Shown here one piece after another: positions 39,555-50,329 of a stretch of 64,000 nucleotides of DNA. The stretch is taken from contig NZ_RJLN01000008.1 in assembly GCF_003725545.1 (NCBI RefSeq), positions 38,056-102,055 of the forward strand, given 5' to 3'. The stretch is from Micromonospora solifontis. GTDB lineage: Bacteria; Actinomycetota; Actinomycetes; Mycobacteriales; Micromonosporaceae. Below the pieces are notes generated by a model, which saw nothing but the letters and a program-made list of their open reading frames with translations, had not been told where the DNA came from and made no database searches. A program made the translations under genes and the position numbers. Positions within the stretch are counted from its first letter, which is position 1, and every line of letters starts with the position of its first letter.

Positions 39555-40523
39555 TCAGCCGCCGGCCCGCCAGTCCCGGGGCGAGCACCCGTACGCGGCC
39601 CGGAACGCCCGGCTGAAGTGGGCCTTGTCGGGGAAGCCCCAGCGGGCCGCGACGGTCTGCACCGGCTCGTCGGCCAGCAGCGGGTCGCGCAGGTCCCGGC
39701 GGCAGCGCTCCAGCCGACGGGAGCGGATCAGCGCCGCCACGCCGGTCGACTCGCCGGCGAAGAGCCGCTGCAGCGTGCGCGGCGAGACGTGGTGGGCGTC
39801 GGCGACCGCCTGCGGGGTCAGCGCGGGATCGTCGAGGTGCCGGTCGACGAAGGCGAGGACCTGCTCGCGCAGCGCCTGCCGGCGTACCTCCGGCGGCAGG
39901 GCGGCCTCCGCGTCGAGGTGCTGGGCGAGGGTGGCGGCGGTCAGGTCGAGGACCACCGCGCCGAGCAACCCGGCGTCGCCCGGGTCGTACTGCTCGGGGC
40001 AGGTGGCGATGCGCCGCACGTACCGGGCCAGCAGGACCCCCATCCCCCGGTCGGTGGGGATCCGGGCGGCCAGCACCCGGCGGAGCCGGTCCGGGGGCAG
40101 CGGCAGATCCCGGTGCGCGATCTGCACGGTGATGGTGGCGGCCAGGCCCGGCCCGACCGTGGTGTGCGTGGCCACGTGCGGTCGCGAGGTGTCCAGGAAG
40201 GTGAACTCCGCGGCGTTCATCTGCGCCTCCCGGCGGTCCTGGCTCAGCGCGCTGCGCCCGCACACGGGCAGCGCCAGCTGGTAGAGGTCGGCCTCGGTGC
40301 GGCGGATCAGCCGGGCCGGGCGGGTGGAGTTCAGCGACGGGTAGCGCAGCGCGGCCAGCCGCACCGGGCCGAGGTCGATGGCGCGCGCGTACGCGACGAA
40401 GTCGTCCAGGTGGGCGCTGCTGATGTGCGCCGGCGCGGTCTCCTGCGCCACCAGCTGGTGCCAGAACGCGAACCGGTCGGACGGGGGCAGCAGCGTGGTG
40501 TCCACCACGTGGTTGGCCAGCAT
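39555..40523 (-). CDS. AraC-family transcriptional regulator
   Basis: A 322-residue regulator. The N-terminal ligand domain is of the AraC-binding-like type (SDRFAFWHQLVAQETAPAHISS ... RPARLIRRTEADLYQLALPVCG). The C-terminal double HTH is ALREQVLAFVDRHLDDPALTPQAVADAHHVSPRTLQRLFAGESTGVAALIRSRRLERCRRDL followed by PVQTVAARWGFPDKAHFSRAFRAAYGCSPRDWR. ATG 40523 follows GGAGGTGGCGGG. The target genes are not evident; the divergent side holds no promoter-facing gene, because pabB is on the same strand upstream. Confidence 0.85.
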   Translation of the reverse strand: MLANHVVDTTLLPPSDRFAFWHQLVAQETAPAHISSAHLDDFVAYARAIDLGPVRLAALRYPSLNSTRPARLIRRTEADLYQLALPVCGRSALSQDRREAQMNAAEFTFLDTSRPHVATHTTVGPGLAATITVQIAHRDLPLPPDRLRRVLAARIPTDRGMGVLLARYVRRIATCPEQYDPGDAGLLGAVVLDLTAATLAQHLDAEAALPPEVRRQALREQVLAFVDRHLDDPALTPQAVADAHHVSPRTLQRLFAGESTGVAALIRSRRLERCRRDLRDPLLADEPVQTVAARWGFPDKAHFSRAFRAAYGCSPRDWRAGG

Positions 40524-40576
40524 CCCGCCACCTCCACCCGTCCACGATCCGGGGTGATTGTGGCAGAGTTTCGCAT

Positions 40577-41773
40577 TCAGCCGGCGGCGAGCAGGGCGCG
40601 CAGCGGGGCGGCCTTCGCGGCGGCCTCGGCCACCTCGGCGGCCGGGTCGCTGCCCCAGGTGATGCCGCCGCCGGCCCACAGGTGCAGCCGCTCGGCGTCG
40701 GCCGCCGCGGTCCGGATGGTCAGCCCCAGGTCGATCCGCCCCGGGCCGACCCAGCCCAGCGCGCCCATGCTGGCGCCCCGGCCGACCGGCTCCAGCGCGG
40801 CGACCTGCGCCAGCGCGGCGAGCTTCGGCGCGCCGGTCACCGAGCCGCCCGGGCAGACCGCGCGCAGCAGCGCCGCCAGGCCCAGCCCGTCGGCGGGCGC
40901 CGCGGACACCGTCGACTCGGCCTGCCACAGGTCGCACCACCGGCGTACGGCGAACAGGTCGTCGACCCGCACCGAGCCGGTACGGGCCACCCGGGCCAGG
41001 TCGTTGCGTTCCAGGTCGACGATCATCACGTGCTCGGCGCGTTCCTTGGCGGAGGCGAGCAGTTCCCGCCGCCCGGCCTCGGTGGCCGGGCGGGTGCCCT
41101 TGATCGGCCGGGTGACCAGGCGGCCGCCCTCGAGGGCGATGAGGGTCTCCGGGGAGGCGCAGCCGACCGCCCAGCCGAGCCCGGCGAGGGTGCCGCCGTA
41201 GCGGGCGCCGGGCAGGGCGGCCAGCCGGGCCAGGGCGGGCAGCGGGTCCCCCGTGTACGTGGCGGCGGCGTGGCCGACCAGGTTGACCTGGTAGACGTCG
41301 CCGCGGCCGATGGCGGCGCGGACGGCCTGCACGGCGTCGGCGTGGGCTTCGGGGGTCCAGCTGTCCCGCCACCGGCCCAGCCACCAGCCGCCGGGTGCGC
41401 GGTCGGGGGCCGGGGTGGCCGGCCGGTCGGTGTGGTCGTAGACGACCACCACCAGGTCGGGCAGCGCCGGCACCGGGGTGGGGGCACCCGGTGGGCCGCC
41501 GGCGGTGCGGGCCCCGGCGGCGGCGGACAGGTACAGGGCCGCGCCGCACACGCCGTCGGCGGCGTGGCGGGCGGGTCGGGACACGTCCCGCAGGTCGACG
41601 CCGTGCTCGGCCAGGAACTCCTCGGCCAGGGCGGCCGGGTCGCCGCCGTCGGCGGCCCACCACTGCAGTCGGGCCCGTTCGGTGAGCCGGTCCCGGCACC
41701 CGGCGGGTGCCGCCGGAACGTCGACCAACCTCATTGGGAGCGCTTCCACGCCGTCTGGACCGTTCTCGCTCAT
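40577..41773 (-). CDS. pabB: Aminodeoxychorismate synthase component I (chorismate-binding)
   Basis: A 398-residue chorismate-utilising enzyme for the p-aminobenzoate/folate pathway. The C-terminal catalytic domain has VQAVRAAIGRGDVYQVNLVGHA, RPIKGTRPATEAG (P-I-K-G-T with the family Lys), HVMIVDLERNDLARVARTGSV, CPGGSVTGAPKLAALAQV and AGGGITWGSDPAAE. ATG 41773 is a usable start; ATG 41734 (MRLVDVPAAP) is possible and would shorten it by 13 residues. No pabA-type amidotransferase or lyase lies next to it. The PIKG variant separates it from TrpE-type anthranilate synthases. Confidence 0.85.
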   Translation of the reverse strand: MSENGPDGVEALPMRLVDVPAAPAGCRDRLTERARLQWWAADGGDPAALAEEFLAEHGVDLRDVSRPARHAADGVCGAALYLSAAAGARTAGGPPGAPTPVPALPDLVVVVYDHTDRPATPAPDRAPGGWWLGRWRDSWTPEAHADAVQAVRAAIGRGDVYQVNLVGHAAATYTGDPLPALARLAALPGARYGGTLAGLGWAVGCASPETLIALEGGRLVTRPIKGTRPATEAGRRELLASAKERAEHVMIVDLERNDLARVARTGSVRVDDLFAVRRWCDLWQAESTVSAAPADGLGLAALLRAVCPGGSVTGAPKLAALAQVAALEPVGRGASMGALGWVGPGRIDLGLTIRTAAADAERLHLWAGGGITWGSDPAAEVAEAAAKAAPLRALLAAG

Positions 41774-41847
41774 CCGTTCAGCCCATTCTGGGGGAACAAG
41801 CCGGAACCTTGCTCGATGACGCGCGGTTCCGCTTGGTACTGTGCGTC

Positions 41848-41873
41848 ACTGGTCATGTGAACCATGACACAGT
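41848..41873. promoter_or_regulatory. Inverted repeat before the DUF5999 gene
   Basis: ACTGGTCAT - GTGAACC - ATGAC-A-CAGT: a nine-pair inverted repeat with one bulged A, 24 bp before the start codon at 41897. It may be an operator or a hairpin in the mRNA leader. Confidence 0.4.
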
Positions 41874-41896
41874 GCCCCCACAGTCCGGAGAACCCG

Positions 41897-42097
41897 ATGT
41901 GCCAGCACCAACCCACCTGCCCCTCCGCTGAGGCGACCGACCGAGAAGCCGCCCGCGTCATCGCCTGCTTTCCTGAGCAGGGGTGGAGCCTGCTCTGCAA
42001 CGGTGTGATCGTTTTCGAGGACACCGGAGAACTGCTCCCCGACGGCAGCAGCATCGCCCCGCACCGCGGCCCCGCCCGACACGCCCTCGTCGCCTGA
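41897..42097 (+). CDS. DUF5999-family small Cys-containing protein
   Basis: A 66-residue protein: MCQHQPTCPSAEATDREAAR, then VIACFPEQGWSLLCNGVIVFEDTGELLPDG. This is the well-conserved small actinobacterial family listed as DUF5999, with a C-x5-C N-terminus and the WSLLCNG core. The function is unknown; the cysteines could bind metal or sense redox state. ATG 41897 has GGAG seven bases upstream and gives the family start; ATG 41864 would add 11 residues but lies in the inverted repeat. Two hairpins follow the stop. Confidence 0.8.
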   Translation: MCQHQPTCPSAEATDREAARVIACFPEQGWSLLCNGVIVFEDTGELLPDGSSIAPHRGPARHALVA

Positions 42098-42102
42098 TTC
42101 CA

Positions 42103-42176
42103 CCACGCTGCGTGACCGCAGCGTGGCGTCGTCGACTCCAGGTCGGCGCGTCTGAACAGCGCGCCGCGACCTGGAG
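42103..42176. terminator. Two tandem hairpin terminators
   Basis: CCACGCTGC/GCAGCGTGG (42103-42126) and CTCCAGGTC-GGCGCG/CGCGCC-GC-GACCTGGAG (42136-42176, 15 pairs with a two-base bulge) stand between the convergent DUF5999 and gcvP genes. They should stop transcription from both sides. Confidence 0.75.
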
Positions 42177-42248
42177 CCGCCTCGCCCCACCCGCCCACGT
42201 CGGCGGCGCGCCGGGGCGGCCGACGACCGCCCCGACCCGCACGCACCG

Positions 42249-45071
<2,823 letters not shown>

Positions 45072-45149
45072 GCGCTGCGCTCCTTGTGGGGGCGAGGTCG
45101 ACGGGTCGGCCTCCCCCTGAGTCACGCATGACGCGCTCCACAGCGCCTG

Positions 45150-45241
45150 CCCACGCGGTCCTTTTGCCTGAGAGGTTCCGGGGAGGAAGCTGCCCCTTCG
45201 GCGCCGCCCGGGGTGTGTCCGGGCGGTCTCTCCCGCGTGGG
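45150..45241 (-). ncRNA. Glycine riboswitch, single aptamer
   Basis: On the minus strand the closing stem CCCACGCGG/CCGCGTGGG (9 bp) encloses the conserved glycine-aptamer text: GCGGGAGAGACC, GGCGCCGAAGGGGCAG, CCCCGGAA and CTCTCAGGCAAAAGGACCG. Only one aptamer is present and no second copy follows in the 79 nt before gcvP. Glycine binding would switch on gcvP expression, so the cell degrades excess glycine. Confidence 0.92.
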
Positions 45242-45300
45242 TGGTACCGGCATGGTCAACGCTACCAGCGACCATGTTTCCGGCTCATGTCCTACCCCGG

Positions 45301-46182
45301 CTACACGGCGGCCGGCTGCACCCCCGCCGCGGCGGCGCCGGCGTCCACCGGCGGCCGGGCGGCGAGCCGGTCGGCCAGGTCGGTCAGCACCCGGCCCAGC
45401 GGCGCGTCCAGGGTGAGGGTGGCGTGCCCGTCGCCGCGGGTGGGGCCCTGGTTGACGATCGCCACGGGGATGCCGCGCTTCGCCGCGCGGATGACGAACC
45501 GCCGTCCCGACATGACGGTCAGGGACGAGCCGAGCACGAGCAGCGCCCGGGCCCGCTCGACCAGGGCGAAACAGTCGGCGACCCGGGGCGCGGGCACCGT
45601 CTCGCCGAAGAACACCACATCCGGCTTCAGCGTGCCGGTGCCGCAGATGCCGCAGTCGACGGCACGGAACCGGGCCACCGCCGCGTCGGGCAGCTCGACG
45701 TCGCCGTCGGGGTTGACCTGCCCGATGTGCGCGTCGAAGCCTGGATTGGCCTCGGCCAGCCGCCGGTCCAGCTCCTCCCGGGAGGTGAGGTTGCCGCAGT
45801 CCAGGCAGGTCACCTCGTCGAGCCGGCCGTGCAACTCGATCACCCCGCTGGCCCCGGCCGCGGTGTGCAGCCCGTCGACGTTCTGGGTGATGATCCCGGC
45901 GAGCAGGCCGGCGCGCTGCAGCCGCGCCACCGCCAGATGCCCGGCGTTGGGCGCGGCCCGGGCGATCATCCGCCACCCCAGGTGGCTGCGCGCCCAGTAG
46001 CGCCGCCGGGCGTCCGGGTCGCGGGTGAACGCCTGGTACGTCATCGGGGTGTGCCGGCGGGCCGCGCCGCTGGGCCCCCGGTAGTCCGGGATGCCCGACT
46101 CGGTGGACAGCCCCGCGCCGCTGAGCACCACCACACCCCCGCCGCCGACCAGCCGGGCCAACCTGTCGGACGTCTCCGTCAC
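45301..46182 (-). CDS. Sir2-family NAD-dependent protein deacylase
   Basis: A 293-residue sirtuin. The NAD-binding motif is VVLSGAGLSTESGIPDYRGP. The catalytic motif TQNVDGLHTAAG is followed by His in IELHGRLDEVTC. A zinc site is formed by CLDCG and, about 50 residues on, CGICG. The later blocks LKPDVVFFGETVP and LLVLGSSLTVMSG are present. It removes acyl groups from lysines using NAD. GTG 46182 is preferred, since the next in-frame start upstream is only a TTG. It is not obviously linked to its neighbours. Confidence 0.9.
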   Translation of the reverse strand: MTETSDRLARLVGGGGVVVLSGAGLSTESGIPDYRGPSGAARRHTPMTYQAFTRDPDARRRYWARSHLGWRMIARAAPNAGHLAVARLQRAGLLAGIITQNVDGLHTAAGASGVIELHGRLDEVTCLDCGNLTSREELDRRLAEANPGFDAHIGQVNPDGDVELPDAAVARFRAVDCGICGTGTLKPDVVFFGETVPAPRVADCFALVERARALLVLGSSLTVMSGRRFVIRAAKRGIPVAIVNQGPTRGDGHATLTLDAPLGRVLTDLADRLAARPPVDAGAAAAGVQPAAV

Positions 46183-46303
46183 CCGTCCATGCTGCCCCAA
46201 CCGCCCACCCGCCGCCCACCCGGCCGCCGTGCCGCCACCCCAGGTGCAGGATCGGCCGCCCGAAGCCGGCGGCGGGCGGGCCGCGGCGGGCTAGGTTGGA
46301 AAA

Positions 46304-46960
46304 ATGCGGGTCGTCATCGCCGGAGGACACGGCAAGATCGCCAAACTGCTGGAACGGGAACTCGCCGGGCGCGGCGACACCGCCGTCGGGTTGATCCGCA
46401 ACCCCGACCACGCGGCCGCGCTGCGCGCCGCCGGCGCGCAACCGGTCGTCTGCGACCTGGAACACACCGACGTCGACACCGTCGCCGCCCACCTGGCCGG
46501 CGCCGACGCGGTGGTGTTCGCCGCCGGCGCCGGGCCCGGCAGCGGCGCCGCCCGCAAGGACACCGTCGACCGGGCCGCCGCCGTGCTGCTCGCCGACGCC
46601 GCCCAGGCCGCCGGGGTACGCCGCTACCTGCTGGTCTCCTCCATGGGCGTGGACGCCCCGCCCAGCCCCGGCCGGGACGAGGTGTGGGCGGCGTACCTGG
46701 CGGCGAAGAAGGCCGCCGAGCAGGACGTCACCGGCCGGGACCTCGACGTGACGGTGCTGCGGCCCGGCCGGCTCACCGACGACGAACCCGTCGGCCGGAT
46801 CACCCTCGACCGGCACGCGCCCGCCGGGCCGGTGACCCGCGCCGACGTGGCCCGCGTGCTACTCGCCCTGCTCTACGCCCCCGGCAGCGCCGGGCTGACC
46901 CTGGAACTGGTCGGCGGGGAAACTCCGATCGCCGACGCCGTCGCCGCCGTCGCCCGCTGA
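46304..46960 (+). CDS. NAD(P)-binding atypical SDR (NmrA/YwnB-like)
   Basis: A 218-residue Rossmann protein. The cofactor loop is VVIAGGHGKIAKLLERELAGRG (G-G-x-G-x-I). The other blocks are VGLIRNPDHAAAL (Arg for NADPH), DAVVFAAGAG, RYLLVSSMGVDAPPSPG, Y-x-x-x-K in YLAAKKAAEQDV, and TVLRPGRLTDDEPVGRI. This is the atypical SDR5/NmrA-like group used as flavin or quinone reductases or as sensors. The function is open. Convergent with the DivIVA gene over a clear hairpin. Confidence 0.8.
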   Translation: MRVVIAGGHGKIAKLLERELAGRGDTAVGLIRNPDHAAALRAAGAQPVVCDLEHTDVDTVAAHLAGADAVVFAAGAGPGSGAARKDTVDRAAAVLLADAAQAAGVRRYLLVSSMGVDAPPSPGRDEVWAAYLAAKKAAEQDVTGRDLDVTVLRPGRLTDDEPVGRITLDRHAPAGPVTRADVARVLLALLYAPGSAGLTLELVGGETPIADAVAAVAR

Positions 46961-46962
46961 CC

Positions 46963-46996
46963 GGTCGGCCCGCCGGAGATCCCCGACGGGCCGACC
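46963..46996. terminator. Bidirectional hairpin terminator
   Basis: GGTCGGCCCG and CGGGCCGACC make a perfect 10-bp stem with a 14-base loop, starting 3 nt after the SDR stop and ending just before the end of the convergent DivIVA gene. Confidence 0.7.
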
Positions 46997-47005
46997 GACG
47001 TCGGA

Positions 47006-47689
47006 TCAGCGTTGGTGGCGGGGCAGCGCCGCCTGCTGCTGGCCGGCGCCCACCGGCGCCACCTCGCGGGCGATCCGCTCCATCGTGCGCGCCAACTGCT
47101 CACTGCCGTCGTCCAGGTGCCGCGCCGCCGCCCGCATGTGCGAGATCATCATCTCGCCGAAGATGCGCAGCGCCTCCCGCGTCGCCACCGACTCGTCGAA
47201 GTCCGGGCCGGCGGTGCTGCGGTACTGCGCCACCGCCCGCTCGGCCTCCTGCTTCGCCTCCTCCGCCGCGGCACGCATGTAGCTCTCGTACTGCATCTGG
47301 GCGTACTCGGCGACCCGACGGGCGTAGTCGTGCGCCTGGGCGATGATCTGCTCCGCCTCCCGCTGCGCCGCCGACAGCAGGTTGACCTCCTTGGCCGCCG
47401 GCAACGTCGCGGTCGGGTCGGTGCTCGGGATCACCCCGTGCCGGTGCAGCTCCAGATGGTCCTGCAGCCGTTCGGTCTCCGCCCGCAGGTTCGCGATCTG
47501 CGTGGCCAGCAGATCCAGCTCGTCGGCCACCTGCAGCTTGAACCGGTCCACATCGGCGTGGTCGTAGCCGCGCCGGGTGAACGACGTGCTGCCGAACTCC
47601 CACCGCCGGACCCGGTCCGCGGTCAGGCGCACCTGCACACCGCCGGAGAACTGTCCACCCTCGTACCTGCTGATCGGGGTCGCGCTCAC
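47006..47689 (-). CDS. DivIVA-domain coiled-coil protein
   Basis: A 227-residue protein. Residues 20-60 hold a DivIVA-like membrane-targeting start (VQVRLTADRVRRWEFGSTSFTRRGYDHADVDRFKLQVADELDLLATQIANLRAETERLQDHL). Long helices typical of coiled coils follow (NLLSAAQREAEQIIAQAHDYARRVAEYAQMQYESYMRAAAEEAKQEAERAV). It probably sits at curved membrane or as a scaffold. The start overlaps the flavohaemoglobin stop by 4 nt, which makes it the third gene of a haemoglobin operon, an unexpected partner for a scaffold protein. Confidence 0.8.
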   Translation of the reverse strand: MSATPISRYEGGQFSGGVQVRLTADRVRRWEFGSTSFTRRGYDHADVDRFKLQVADELDLLATQIANLRAETERLQDHLELHRHGVIPSTDPTATLPAAKEVNLLSAAQREAEQIIAQAHDYARRVAEYAQMQYESYMRAAAEEAKQEAERAVAQYRSTAGPDFDESVATREALRIFGEMMISHMRAAARHLDDGSEQLARTMERIAREVAPVGAGQQQAALPRHQR

Positions 47690-48852
47690 CGGACACCTCC
47701 GGAATCGTCAGGGGCGGTCGCGGTCCGCCAGGCCGGCCCGTACCAGTGCTTGCCGAAACCCTCGTGGTGCACCTGATCGGCGTGGTAGCCGGCCTGGGTC
47801 AGCGCCGACAGCGAGTGGCTCACCATCTCGTCGGAACCACACACGTACACGTGCCGGGACCGCCAGTCCCCGTCCGCCAGGGCCCGGTCCGCGACCTGAG
47901 CGAACTCGCCCGGACGCAGCGGATCCATCCCGACCACCTGCGTCACCGTCAACCACGGGTACGACGCGGCCAGCTTGTCGATCGCGTCGGTGTCGTAGAA
48001 CTCCATCCGGGACCGGGCGGCCACGTACAGGTCCACCCGACGGCCCGAGCCCTCGGCCGCGACCTGCTCGACCAGGGCCTTCACCGGCGCCCAGCCGGTG
48101 CCGCTGGCCAGCAGCAGCAGATCCGACGACCCGGCCGGCCACAACGTCAACCGGTCACCCACCGGCGAGGCCAGGTGGATCTGGTCACCGACCGCGCACC
48201 CGTACACCAGCCGCGACGACACCACACCACCCGGCGTCGCCCGCACATGCAGCTCCAGCGTCCCGTCCGGACGCGGCGCGTTCGCCGGCGAGTAGTACCG
48301 CCACGTCCGCGCCGCCGGATGCGACACCCCGATCGACTGCCCGGGCGTGAACGGCAGCAGATACTGCGGCCGCACCGTCAGCACCGCCACGTCGAACGTC
48401 CGCCGCTCGTGCGCGAGGATCTCGGCCACCCACCACGGCGGGGACACCGACTCCGCGGACTGCGCCGCCTCGATCATCACCTGCGAGACCAGCCCGTACG
48501 CGGCCGTCCAGTCCGCGGCCAACTCCTCGGTCCACTCCTCGGCCAGGAAATGCCGCAACGTGGCCACCAGCGCCTCACCGACCGCCGGATAGTGCTCGGG
48601 GCGCACCGCGAACTTGCGGTGGTCGGCGCCGAGTTCCTGCAGGAACCCCACGAGCCGGTCCACCTGGTCCACATGCGACACGATGTGCCCCAACGCGCCC
48701 ACCAGACGATCCCGCTGACCGGCCATGTTCGTGGGGAACATCTGCCGCGTCTCCGGGTACGCCAGGAACAGCGTCGAATAGAAGTAGAGCGGCACCTGGT
48801 CGCCGTGCGCGGCGACCAGGGACCAACTCCGCTTGAGCCTTGCCGCGTCCAC
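47686..48852 (-). CDS. Flavohaemoglobin (NO dioxygenase type)
   Basis: A 388-residue protein. The globin domain (1-135) includes LYFYSTLFLAYPETRQMFP and the proximal His in LGADHRKFAVRPEHYPAVGEAL. It is followed by a ferredoxin-NADP-reductase-like part: FAD motif RTWRYYSPAN (R-x-Y-S), NAD motif LLASGTGWAPVKALV, and CGSDEMVSHSLSAL near the end. It would turn NO into nitrate with O2 and NAD(P)H. The domain order is that of Hmp, but the globin is somewhat diverged. It starts 2 nt after the truncated haemoglobin stop. Confidence 0.85.
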   Translation of the reverse strand: MDAARLKRSWSLVAAHGDQVPLYFYSTLFLAYPETRQMFPTNMAGQRDRLVGALGHIVSHVDQVDRLVGFLQELGADHRKFAVRPEHYPAVGEALVATLRHFLAEEWTEELAADWTAAYGLVSQVMIEAAQSAESVSPPWWVAEILAHERRTFDVAVLTVRPQYLLPFTPGQSIGVSHPAARTWRYYSPANAPRPDGTLELHVRATPGGVVSSRLVYGCAVGDQIHLASPVGDRLTLWPAGSSDLLLLASGTGWAPVKALVEQVAAEGSGRRVDLYVAARSRMEFYDTDAIDKLAASYPWLTVTQVVGMDPLRPGEFAQVADRALADGDWRSRHVYVCGSDEMVSHSLSALTQAGYHADQVHHEGFGKHWYGPAWRTATAPDDSGGVR

Positions 48853-48854
48853 GC

Positions 48855-49244
48855 TCAGGCGTTCCCCACGGACACGACCTGGTCCCGCACCTGACCCAGC
48901 ACGACCTGCACGTCGGCGATGATGTCCCCCGGCACACCCAGCTCGGACAGCGTCGCGGTCAGGTGCTCACCGACCAGCGCGTAGTGCGCCGGCGGAATGC
49001 TCAGCGGCTTGTGCGCCTCGGCCAGCCCACGGCCGGCGTACTCGTTCGGGCCGCCGAGCACCACGGCCAGCATCAGCGCGAGGTGGCGGCGCTGCTCGGG
49101 CATGTTCACGTCGGTGAAGTAGCCGGCCAGCTCCGGGTCGGCCAGCACCTTGTCGTAGAACAGCTCCACCGCCGCCTTCACGGCCGCGGCGCCACCGATG
49201 CGCTCGTAATGGGACGTCGGAGTGGTCTCTTCCGTCACCGTCAT
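48855..49244 (-). CDS. Truncated haemoglobin, group I
   Basis: A 129-residue 2-on-2 globin. It begins SHYERIGGAAAVKAAVELFYDKVLADPELAGYFTDVNM, has MLAVVLGGPNEYAGRGLAEAHKPLSIPPAHYALVGEHL with proximal His in the H-Y-x-x-V-G-E-H segment, and ends ADVQVVLGQVRDQVV. This is the glbN/trHbN pattern associated with NO detoxification. ATG 49244 is preferred (GGAAGGAAACGACG upstream). First gene of a three-gene operon with the flavohaemoglobin and DivIVA-like genes; a promoter with an inverted repeat lies at 49389-49427. Confidence 0.9.
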   Translation of the reverse strand: MTVTEETTPTSHYERIGGAAAVKAAVELFYDKVLADPELAGYFTDVNMPEQRRHLALMLAVVLGGPNEYAGRGLAEAHKPLSIPPAHYALVGEHLTATLSELGVPGDIIADVQVVLGQVRDQVVSVGNA

Positions 49245-49388
49245 CGTCGTTTCCTTCCGGAGAGGGGTACGCGGCCGGGACCGCGGAGGGGTAACGGCAG
49301 CCGGCGCGCGCCGCACGGCGATCCCCGGACGGCCACGCGCAAGCGACCGTGTCGGACCATAGCGTGCCCGCCGGAACGGTTCAGCCCT

Positions 49389-49427
49389 GCCCTATCCGAT
49401 TCTCGACAACTGTCAACTACGGACAGT
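49389..49427 (-). promoter_or_regulatory. Haemoglobin operon promoter with inverted repeat
   Basis: On the minus strand TTGACA (plus 49411-49416) and TAGGGC (plus 49389-49394) are 16 bp apart. ACTGTC - 7 bases - GACAGT (49409-49427) is a perfect inverted repeat across the -35. A repressor bound there would block RNA polymerase; given the NO-type genes, an NO or redox sensor is the likely ligand. The sequence does not match the NsrR consensus as I remember it. Confidence 0.5.
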
Positions 49428-49667
49428 CAACATTCAAGGCGCCGCCGGTCGCGTCCCGCGCACAGCCGGCGACGCTACGTGGCAGCCTCGCCCCGGCCCA
49501 CCCCGGCCAGGTCCTTTTCGGACATCGACGGGCCCGCCGCCCACCTCGCCCCCGACCCCGCCCCCGACCTGCGCACACTCACCGGACCCGAACAGCGGCC
49601 CGGACCCCCGCGGCGGAACCTGCCAGCCACCGGCGACAGCCGCCACCGGCGCACACGTCCAGTAACC

Positions 49668-49714
49668 AAAAAGTGGACCACGACCTACCCCTTTTCGGGT
49701 GCGTCGCGGTCCAC
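49668..49714 (-). terminator. Intrinsic terminator of the MerR gene
   Basis: On the minus strand GTGGACCGCGAC pairs with GTCGTGGTCCAC (one G-U or mismatch in 12), with inner CACCC/GGGT pairing, and the stem is followed directly by five Ts. It is a rare clear U-tract terminator in this GC-rich DNA, 19 nt past the MerR stop. Confidence 0.75.
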
Positions 49715-49732
49715 GGAACGGACGACAGACGA

Positions 49733-50329
49733 TCAGCCGGCCCGGCGACGCGCCCGGCGCGCCGCCAACTCGTCCCCCACCGACTCCGCCGCCTCCACCG
49801 GCTCGGCGGCCGGGGCCGCCGGCTCCTGCCCACCCACCGGCTCCGCCGGCAGATGCGACAGCGAACCCTGGATCTCCTTGAACGCGCCACCGATCGCGAT
49901 GCCGAACACCCCCTGGCCGCCCTGCAACAGGTCGACCACCTCCTCCGGCGACCGGCACTCGTACACCGTCGTCCCGTCGGAGATCAACGTGATGCCCGCC
50001 AGATCCTCCACCCCACGCGACCGCAACGCCTCGATCGCCTTACGGATGTTCTGCAACGACACCCCGGCGTCCAGCAGCCGCTTCACAACCTTCAACACCA
50101 CCAGGTCACGGAAGGAGTACAGCCGCGACGTCCCCGAACCCGACGCGTCCCGCACACTCGGCACCACCAGACCCGTCCGGGCCCAGTAGTCCAACTGCCG
50201 GTAGCTGATCCCCACCGCCGAACAGGCGGTCACCCCCCGGTAACCCACCTCGCCGTCACCGACCGGCTCGGGCGCCACACCCGGCTGCTGCTGTTCCGAA
50301 CTCGGACCAGGATCTCGCGGCTCGTGCAT
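49733..50329 (-). CDS. MerR-family regulator (Rv1830-like)
   Basis: A 198-residue regulator. The MerR HTH is GYRGVTACSAVGISYRQLDYWARTGLVVPSVRDASGSGTSRLYSFRDLVVLKVVKRLLDAGVSLQNIRKAIEALR. A short effector domain follows (VEDLAGITLISDGTTVYECRSPEEVVDLLQGGQGVFGIAIGGAFKEIQGSL). In mycobacteria the equivalent gene, Rv1830, closes the gcvH-garA-ftsR-DUF151 block, as here, and has been linked to growth or resilience control. The N- and C-termini are low complexity. An intrinsic terminator follows. Confidence 0.85.
   Translation of the reverse strand: MHEPRDPGPSSEQQQPGVAPEPVGDGEVGYRGVTACSAVGISYRQLDYWARTGLVVPSVRDASGSGTSRLYSFRDLVVLKVVKRLLDAGVSLQNIRKAIEALRSRGVEDLAGITLISDGTTVYECRSPEEVVDLLQGGQGVFGIAIGGAFKEIQGSLSHLPAEPVGGQEPAAPAAEPVEAAESVGDELAARRARRRAG

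Larger units (their letters stand above)
49245..49732. other. Intergenic region with the haemoglobin promoter and MerR terminator
   Basis: This 488-bp stretch has no convincing gene. It holds the minus-strand promoter and inverted repeat of the haemoglobin operon (about 49389-49427) and, at its right end, the intrinsic terminator of the MerR gene (49668-49714). The middle part is Pro-codon-like low-complexity text with no ribosome sites. Confidence 0.6.
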
